NCBI GenBank assembly: GCA_012934845.2
Contig: WNNJ02000052.1
Location: 1 to 64,000, forward strand
DNA length: 64,000 bases
From: Pomphorhynchus laevis
Lineage: Eukaryota; Acanthocephala; Palaeacanthocephala; Echinorhynchida; Pomphorhynchidae
Direction of reading: 5' to 3'
The notes under the pieces were generated by a model, which was not told the origin of the DNA, ran no database searches, and saw nothing but the letters and a program-made list of their open reading frames with translations. A program made the translations under genes and the position numbers. Below, piece by piece: positions 56,166 to 64,000 of the stretch (positions within the stretch are counted from its first letter, which is position 1; each line of letters opens with the position of its first letter).

Positions 56166-57730
56166 GAAAGCTGATTAAATGGTACAATGGAGCGCATCCA
56201 TTTATCTATTAAATAAAATCAAACTTAAAATTTCAAATTTAACTTTATTACTTGACAAGGATACCGTATTAGTCGAAATGTTGTAAAGTAAAATGTTTAT
56301 TTCATTTTTATACGGATAATTAAATGTCGAAAATCGTTACGATAATACAATGGCATGAACGTAATTATCAACTAAAACATCGCTCCTAAAATGTTCTTAT
56401 AAATTAAAAGAATGTTTTCATAAACCAAGTAAGTAAAATTTTAGTTTATACGAATATATACAAGTAAATATATTTACACATTAATCGTGATAAAAATTAA
56501 TAATTAATCATAATTAAAAATTATTAAATATCCTTGTTAAAATAATGATATCTAATTATTAGATAATAATATTATTATATTAATAATCAAATCAGCTAAC
56601 TGAGTCTACGTATTTAATATAATTATAAAATAAACAAAACATAATAATGCTAAATCAAAATTTAATAATAAAATAATAAAATTAATAATTGTTTTTAGAT
56701 TTTCTATAATTTAAATCAATTTTAAAATTTCAAATTTCGAATTTGAGGAAGGTTATGGGGAAGAGTGGGCTTACACTGCCTCTAGCGTTTAGCTCGGCCC
56801 CTATTGATACATCCGAGATCCTGGCTAAATACATAAAATAAATATTAATAAATATTTAATATCGAATTATATCATAATATTTATTAAAATGAATATTAAT
56901 GAGTGTCATTCAGTTATGACATTGTGACATGCCACAAATTAGAGTTAATAATAGGAACGCTACAAAGAAACATATTTGCGTACATCTTCATAAATTAAAA
57001 TCATAAAATTGTAACAAAACTGAGTATGAATGTAGAAACATTCAAAAATTTAAAACAAGGTTATTTTTTTCTTTGTGGTATTAATTCTGATTTACCATAT
57101 TTCAGTGACTTATTTTAGTCACTAAATGAGTCATTACAATAAATTATTATTTGATTCAAATTTGCATACAACGAATGTCACATAAAAACGAATTAAATTG
57201 TTAAACATATCACAATCGCACTTGTCTCAAATATAGACTGAGGATCACTATTCCCTAACAAAAATATTGAAGATTTTTAGGTATATTTATGAAGTTAAGA
57301 GATATAACTATTTCCAAAACCAACGTACAAAAACATATCTTCGGTATTTGAACTTATAAATTTCGTTTTTTATTCTTTTATCTACCTGTTTTAAAGTTAT
57401 GACTATTTTTGGTTTCAAAGTTATCTATGGTATACCTGTTATCAGGTCCTTTAGTTTATAACTGTGTGTGTTAACTATAGAAACCCAATATCACTTATAG
57501 CAAATTGCAATAATCTAACTTTATTAGTCATAACATCAAAATACGTTGTGAATTGACATAATGTATTACGATAATCCACATCGCAAATAATAAATTTTGG
57601 ATTTGTTGAGTAAATAATAAATTTTAATTAAATTTCAATTCGCTCATTCGACTGTAATATTAGCAGATTTGTTTCAAACTATACCAAAGTCTGTCATAAT
57701 CGTAAGAATATAACAGTTCTTTTGATCAAA
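56166..57730. other. AT-rich stretch with one PLE-associated repeat end
   Basis: At 56585-56720 (minus) the phrase TCAGCTAACTGAGTCTACGTA and the following AT-rich text match the outer end of the PLE-associated repeat (36660 and 24790). Otherwise no gene or RNA supported. Confidence 0.5.
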
Positions 57731-57734
57731 CAAT

Positions 57735-58268
57735 CTAATGTTTCTTAATAGATATGATTAGATATCTTTATATCTAATCTTTATATCTTTTGATCAAAAG
57801 ACATTATCTTAAGTAAGATAAGTAAGATATCTTTTGATCAAAAGATATTTTATATCTTTTGATCAAAAGACATTATCTTAAGTAAGATAAGTAATAAAAT
57901 AAATAAAATCTAATGTTTCTTAAATATTAGATAGTTTGATCAAAAGACATTAGATATCTTTATATCTAATCTTTATATCTTTTGATCAAAAGACATTATC
58001 TTAAGTAAGATAAGTAATAAAATAAATAAAATCTAATGTTTCTTAAACATTAGATTGTTTGATCAAAAGACATTAGATATCTTTATATCTAATCTTTATC
58101 TTTTGATCAAAAGACATTATCTTAAGTAAGATAAGTAATAAAATAAATAAAATCTAATGTTTCTTAAACATTAGATTGTTTGATCAAAAGACATTAGATA
58201 TCTTTATATCTAATCTTTATATCTTTTGATCAAAAGACATTATCTTGAGTAAGATAAGTAATACAATA
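57735..58268. repeat. 121-123 bp minisatellite built of palindromes
   Basis: About four tandem units, with TTTTGATCAAAAGACATTAT at about 57857, 57980, 58101 and 58224. Each unit contains TTTGATCAAA, AGATATCTTTATATCT and CTTAAGTAAG, so the whole array is made of nested inverted repeats. Confidence 0.9.
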
Positions 58269-58865
58269 CATGAAATATTGCCATAATTCGTACATTTTTA
58301 AGATTAATACATTAGTGTTTAATAATTTGGTTCCTTTTCTGCATTTTTCGGTTTCCATTAAAGGGCATACATGTTCATAAAAAATATAACTTTACTAAAA
58401 GAGTATCTAGTATATATTTAAAAAATGAATCTAAAAAAGTTTATGAGATCATAACATAGCCCAGCTTTAATATCAGATCACTGAGTATTATTAGATAACA
58501 AAAATTTTAACAGCTTAAACACACAAAGATATACAGTCTCTTCAACGACAACAAACGATAATATTCGAGACGAGAACTACGAAACATAAATATCAACAAC
58601 TTTCTCTTGACAATGTGTGCCAAGAAGAAAAAATATATCAAGAGGTTGGCAAGCAAACTCAGGGGATACCGACAACAACAGGAAATTCGAGAGTGTACAA
58701 GTGAAATGTTCAATTAGCGGTTGTCAAATTTGGACATCGGTAGCACAAATGTGTGATTTAGGTGATTTCGTTGGCTAGGACTATATACCTCCCTCCAACA
58801 GGATGCCCTCCGCGATGTAGTGCCGGTATGATTATTGCATCCGTGTTCTTCTAGTAAGTACTAAT
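58269..58865. other. AT-rich stretch before the family 3 LINE
   Basis: A 68-codon minus-strand ORF at 58713-58507 is Leu/Ser-rich without a motif. The last 100 bp (58770-58865), less AT-rich, may be the LINE leader. Confidence 0.4.
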
Positions 58866-61790
58866 GGTTCTTTCACATACGCTAATAATGTTGTAATGGA
58901 CAGCGTTTCCAATTCTTTAACGCTATGTAGTAGTGCTAAAGTAATGTATTCTAATGTGCGTAGTATAATAAATAAGATCGATGAAATTCGTCATTTGTTT
59001 CAACAAAAACGTCCCCTTATAATGGCCTTTACTGAATATAGGTTAAAACCTCAAATATCTTCCAATGAAATTGCGATGAACGGTTATGTCTTAGAAGTGA
59101 TAGAACTACTCGCTTAGGTGGGGGTGTTTTACTATATTTACGAGATGATCTACACTCCCGGCTAATATTAACTATTGAGTATTCCGACAAATTGAATGAG
59201 TTGCTATGGGTGAAAATATATGCCCCTTTCTCACTAAACATTGTTGTTGTATACTGCAATCCTTATTCATGCACAAACTCCATTATAAATGTTTTCGATC
59301 GTCTCAGTTTAACCCTAATATTTTGATTCTTGGTGATTTCAATATGTCTACCGTAAACTGGGTTACATACACATGCACGACTGGTACTGATCCGGGCTCA
59401 CTTGCTTTGCTTGATGCAATGAATGAACTTTGTTAATCTCAACACGTCAGTGAATTCACTAGTCTTGGTTCTTCTTCTAACTCGCTTCTTGATTTAGTTT
59501 TGACAACGTCAGAAGCGTTTGTTGAGTTTATTGAACATTTGGATCCCATTGGTCTCTCTGATCACGTTATTCTGTTGATAAATATTAACACTGATTGCTC
59601 TCTAAGTAAATTTTTAGTTAGGCGGATAAATCATTTATGAACTGACAGATAGTGTCTGGAAATGTTTAGTACGGTGCTCTTGGCCGGACGCATTCACTGT
59701 TGGAGTGGAACAGGCCTGGATATATTTCAGGAACACGCTTTGTGGCATTCTAATTAGATTCTCTCCTACATCTTGTTTAGGAAAACTAATCACTGTTATG
59801 TATAGTTTGGCTATGATGTTAAGAAAGCGTAATCTGCACGTCAAAGATGTTCAAATCTTATAAAGCCGGATATGCAAGTTTTGACGATTATAGACGTATG
59901 CGCAATAAAGCATTATGGTACAAAAGACGTAGCAGGGCAAGTTTCGAAAAAGCTATCACTGATAATTATTGTTCAAATCCACGAGAATTCTTTTATTACA
60001 TAACTAAAAGTCAAAACAGTTTTCAAAAAACTTTCTTGATCAGAAATCGTGACGGTCTGTCCTTGTCAAATGAGCGAGAAATAGTAAACGAATTCGCACG
60101 AGAATTTTCTTCCCTTTCAAATGCGTCATCAAGACCATCGAATGACCTGCCGAGTTATTGTATCATAGAGTCTATGTATTGTCCTAGTTTGCTAAGTGCT
60201 CTATCAATTCTTCATGAACTAATGTGTTTAAAAAGGTCGGCATGTTCTGGTTTGATAATTTACCGTCCATATTTCTACGTCATATTGTTGATATCTACAT
60301 TCCACTCCACAACACATTCTTGGCCTTCGCCACACTGGGACAGGTACCTGATGACTGGAAAGGCTCGATAATTACTCCATATTCGAAAAGAAGAATCGCA
60401 CATATCCTAAAAACTATAGACCGATAAGCCTTACGTGTGTGTTGTCGCATATTTGACTGGCTGCTCTTTAAGCCCTTAATTGCATACCTTGAAGCTGAGA
60501 ATATACTTTCCAATACTCAAAGCGGCTTTCGCAAGGGTCATTCTACAGCTACTAATTTAACGATATCTCACGACCATTGGATGCGCTGTCTGGATTTAGG
60601 TACGCCTGTCGATGTCATTTTCTTTGATTTTTTAAAGGCTTTTGACACTATAATACACGCTCCTTTGATCAAAAAACTTATTAATATTGGATTGGACTGA
60701 CATAGTATATGGTGGATCAAGGAGTATCTTTCTAACAGATACTGTTACGTTAGGATAAATTCCACTTTGTCTAATCGTTTTCCTTTGAACTGTGACGTTC
60801 CTTGAGGGTCTGTAATAGGGCCCATACTTTCAGTATACATCAATGATCTGCTTCCAATGTAAAATCTCGATGCTTGCTTTACGCTGACGACCTAAAGATT
60901 TGGCGTCCAGTTGAGTCAAATAAAGATGCTCAATTACTCCAAGCTGATATTGATACTGTATATTCATGGTCGGTTTCCAATGGTCTTCAGCTCAATAATA
61001 AAAATATGCTTGCATGTGTATCTCTCGATCGAAACATAATCAACATAGAGTTTACCACCTTGATGGTGTAGCCATATCGATAACTGATTCATATAAGGAT
61101 CTTGGTGTTTGGGTACGATAAGATTTAAGCACTCGCATGCATACCGACTTCGTTTGCTCACAGGTCAGATGACTCGTTTGTCTTCTCCGCCGGTCGCTTT
61201 TAAACGTTGATATTTCTTGTTTTATGACCATTTCTAACGCTTTGATTCTAAGTATACTTTTATATGCTTCACCGTGCTGTTACCCTATTACTAAGAAATA
61301 ATGTAATCGCCTAGAAAATGTTTATCGCTCCGTCACGAGATTAGTCCGTACTGTCAGACATTTGGAATATAGGGATATACTTAGGTATCTAAAAATACAT
61401 AGTCTTAGTTTCGTGCGAATTCGTGCTGATATGTGCCTCGTATGACATGTTTTAAATACTAAGGATCATCCATTGCGTCACCTGTTGAGATTGCGAGATC
61501 AGCCCTCACTACGCGGACATTCTTTAATGCTTGAAACACTACGCCTATGCCATGCCATATCTTACTTTTTGCACAGAGTTGTATCGATATGGAATCAACT
61601 TTCCGATACGACTGTTAACTCTCGTAATATCCATGCGTTCAAGCTGGAGTTGGATAAAGATTTAGCCAAGATAATCGATTTAGATCTGTGAAGTTTTACT
61701 TTGATTTCCTGTGATGCAACTTGTAAAGAGTCTTTGACTCACTGTGTTGTCTATATAATAATCCATACCTGTAAATGATATTTATGGTCA
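58866..61790 (+). mobile_element. CR1-like LINE family 3, long decayed copy
   Basis: Plus strand. Endonuclease (58896-59600): AKVMYSNVRSIINKIDEI (Asn present), LGGGVLLYLRDDL, VVVYCNPYS, LILGDFNMSTVNW, LGSSSNSLLDLVL and LSDHVILL. Linker (59847-60200): ASFDDYRRMRNKALWYKRRS and NPREFFYYITKSQNSF. RT (60220-60960): VPDDWKGSIITP, LSNTQSGFRKGHSTATNL, VIFFDFLKAFDTI and LYADDLKIWRPV. C-terminus: HRVVSIWNQLSDTTVN. It ends after GAGTCTTTGACTC and a short AATAAT tail near 61780. Several frameshifts and stops. Confidence 0.82.
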
Positions 61791-62590
61791 AGTAAGCCCC
61801 ATGGAATCAGAATTTATAAGATTACATTCTTCCGCGTAATATATCACTTATTCTGACATCCACATGCGTTGATTTGTAATATACTAAGGGAAAATTCACG
61901 GAATATTTGCAATTTTATAATTTTAGTTAAAATAACCAGAATTATAATTCTAAAATAATTCGAAAATATCGAAATAAAAAGCCAGATAAACTGTTTTTAT
62001 GCCTGTTATGATTTATATTCCATTATCATTTTATATTTGGAACATGATTTATGTTTCAGCTACCCGAAACATGCCTTAGATTCAATGTTTTACATTTGAA
62101 CACTACTGGATTTATCAAATGCAATGATTACCGATCAAAGCATAAATTCTTTATTAAGTAATTGATGATAATAACGGACTTAACATCGAAAATCGCACGT
62201 TCTAAACACGTCTATAATTTTCTAGCCTAGTGTTTAAATCGAATCGTCGTTCAAATGACTTGTTCCCATTTCACTAAGCATATGTATTCACCAAGGACCT
62301 TGTATTTTGATTGCATTTGTGTCTGACAAAACAACAAATCAATGCCATTTTATCTCATTAATACTTAATTTTGTGGTATCTGTGACCACGAACATTCGAT
62401 GGCATTTTTGGTTAAAAAGTAGAGGTTACACCGAAGACTTATGTTTTTTAACAGTTATATTAAGTTTTAAAACAAAAATAATTGTCTTGCACTGCTAATA
62501 AGACTAAAGGGGTTGCCGCGCTGCACTGCTAAGCCTAGTCGTTGCTTTAACCACAACGACTCGCGTGGTTCCCCGTTGTAGATTGGATTC
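61791..62590. other. AT-rich spacer
   Basis: A 63-codon plus-strand ORF (62307-62498) shows no motif. From 62500 the base composition becomes less AT-rich, which probably marks the start of the next LINE. Confidence 0.4.
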
Positions 62591-64000
62591 TTTGGCCGAT
62601 TTACTTGGCCACACAGTGGGATTAGTGATGCTTGTGTTGCCATCCCCGGCTTCTCATTATTTAGAACAGACCGACATGATAAATGTAGAGGTGGTGGAGC
62701 TGCCTTTTACGTCGCTAACAGAATTACCGTAAGGAACTCCATGTCATATCGCGTCTCCAACACGCTCATCTTGCTTAACACCAAGTTTAATTGAGTATCT
62801 TACTGATCTCACAAAGGCGTCAAATTTTATCCTTCTTGGAGACTTCAATATTCTTAATATAACAAAGAATACCCCATTCGAATGTCATCAAGGTAGATGC
62901 CATTTGGACACCGAATTATGGAACTTTCTCGTTGATGATCTATCTCTTATACAACACGTAACTCAGGCAACCAGGTTTATGGGACATAGTTCTTCCTTGT
63001 TAGATTTAGTTTTTAGTAAAATCTACTAGATGTCCATGAAATTCAATATGATTCTCCCATAGGTCTTAGTGATCATCTTGTCATTAAGTTTACTTCTAGT
63101 GCCCTTGTCAATGTATCCCCTGCCGAGACTAAACATCTGAAACGTAATTGGTACAAAGTTGATAATAATTTATTACGTACGCTCGCAATTAGAACGGGTT
63201 TTCACAATAGTGACATTACCCATATCAGTGATTGGGATACGTTATCAGCTTCCCTCAAATATATCACAGACTGCGTCGCTCCATTGAAACCCTTACAAAA
63301 CCTTGCTAAACGCAAGCCTGCTTGGTTTGACGATGAGTTAGTGGGACTTTTAAGAAAACGGAATAAACTCTTTAAATCATCTCTGAATAATCAGAGATAA
63401 AATCCTGGAATTATATGAAGTTTCTTCCAAGCCGTTCTGGAGCTATGTAAATAAAAGTAGAAAAGTTATTTCATCAATTTCCCTTTTGACCCATGACGGT
63501 AAGATTGCGAGAGATCCTGATGAAGTTATGAGTATGTTGGCAGAGGCCTTTGATCTTATTTGTCCCACTCCAATTACAGATTTCCGTCCAGTGCAAATTC
63601 CTGAGACATTCGTCTCCCATATGCCATTAATTTCTCCAGCAGAGGTATCACGGGAATTGCGTAAATTATCTTGTTACACGTCGGCTGGGCCGGACGACAT
63701 TCATCCTTTTATTCTTCAAAAACTCCATGACCTGCTAGCATTCCCATTATCAGAGATGTTTAACATGTCTCTATGTACATCATACATCCCTGATCAGTGG
63801 AAGCGATCTCACATTACTCCTATATACAAAAAAGGGAACAGAGAAGACCCGTCCAATTATCGTCCTGTAAGTCTGACAAGCGTTGTATGTAAATGCCTTG
63901 AAAGGTTCGTGCATAAATACATAACTTCTCATATGGATAGATTTAAACTTCTGCACCCTTCTCAACATGGATTTCGAACTGGTCGATCATGCCTCAGTAA
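62591..64000 (+). mobile_element. CR1-like LINE family 4, continues past the window
   Basis: Plus strand. Endonuclease: HSGISDACVAIPGFSLFRTD, CRGGGAAFYVANRITV, NFILLGDFNIL (about 62815), SSLLDLVFS and PIGLSDHLVIKF (63050). Linker: LKRNWYKVDN, KRKPAWFDDELVGLLRKRNK, FWSYVNKSRK. RT start (63650-64000): LRKLSCYTSAGPDDIHPFIL, PDQWKRSHITPIYKKGNRE, NYRPVSLTSVVCKCLERFVH and QHGFRTGRSCLS. A few frame changes, near 62785, 63030 and 63400. The window ends before RT motif A. Confidence 0.82.

Overview
This is AT-rich nuclear DNA of an invertebrate animal. It contains one recognisable host gene with many introns, surrounded by decayed retroelements of at least seven kinds. No bacterial-type operons, tRNA or rRNA genes were seen. 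CR1-like LINEs, Penelope-like elements (PLEs), introns of about 50 bp and a hammerhead-bearing satellite would fit a flatworm or another small lophotrochozoan, but the sequence alone does not fix the phylum.

Layout. 1-1.4 kb: duplicated block, perfect hairpins, (TA)n tracts and a PLE 3' remnant. 1.75-4.85 kb: Ty3/gypsy fossil on the minus strand carrying a foldback element. 4.85-6.67 kb: CR1-like family 2 (minus). 7.24-11.35 kb: CR1-like family 1 (minus) with an uninterrupted 985-codon ORF2. 11.64-12.64 kb: CR1-like fragment (plus) with a nested insertion. 12.86-15.8 kb: decayed non-LTR element with a restriction-like endonuclease (minus). 16.25-17.72 kb: family 2 (minus). 17.72-19.17 kb: family 1 (plus). 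20.26-22.94 kb: 318-bp satellite. 23.5-24.8 kb: Naiad-type PLE. 25.2-35.1 kb: host gene. 36.5-37.3 kb: inverted PLE-associated repeats. 37.3-41.9 kb: CR1-like ORF1 fragment, family 2 (plus) and another CR1 fragment. 41.94-45.2 kb: I/jockey-like family 5 (plus). 45.36-47.65 kb: CR1-like family 3 (plus) split by a PLE. 48.7 kb: possible host first exon. 51.06-51.77 kb: small family 5 remnants. 52.3-56.16 kb: family 5 (minus) with an 818-codon ORF2. 57.7-58.3 kb: palindromic minisatellite. 58.87-61.79 kb: family 3 (plus). 62.59-64 kb: CR1-like family 4 (plus), leaving the window.

Two results stand out. First, the 318-bp satellite carries on its minus strand a complete hammerhead self-cleaving ribozyme in nearly every unit: CUGAUGA core, stem II GUCAU/AUGAC, GAAA, six-base-pair stem I, and a GUC or GUA cleavage triplet. 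It lies next to PLE reverse transcriptase remnants, the element type associated with hammerhead retrozymes in animals. Second, ten exons between 25207 and 35105 have consistent splice phases and read as a neurochondrin (NCDN) homologue. Four of its introns are 48-51 bp, while others have grown to 1-3 kb and hold PLE debris.
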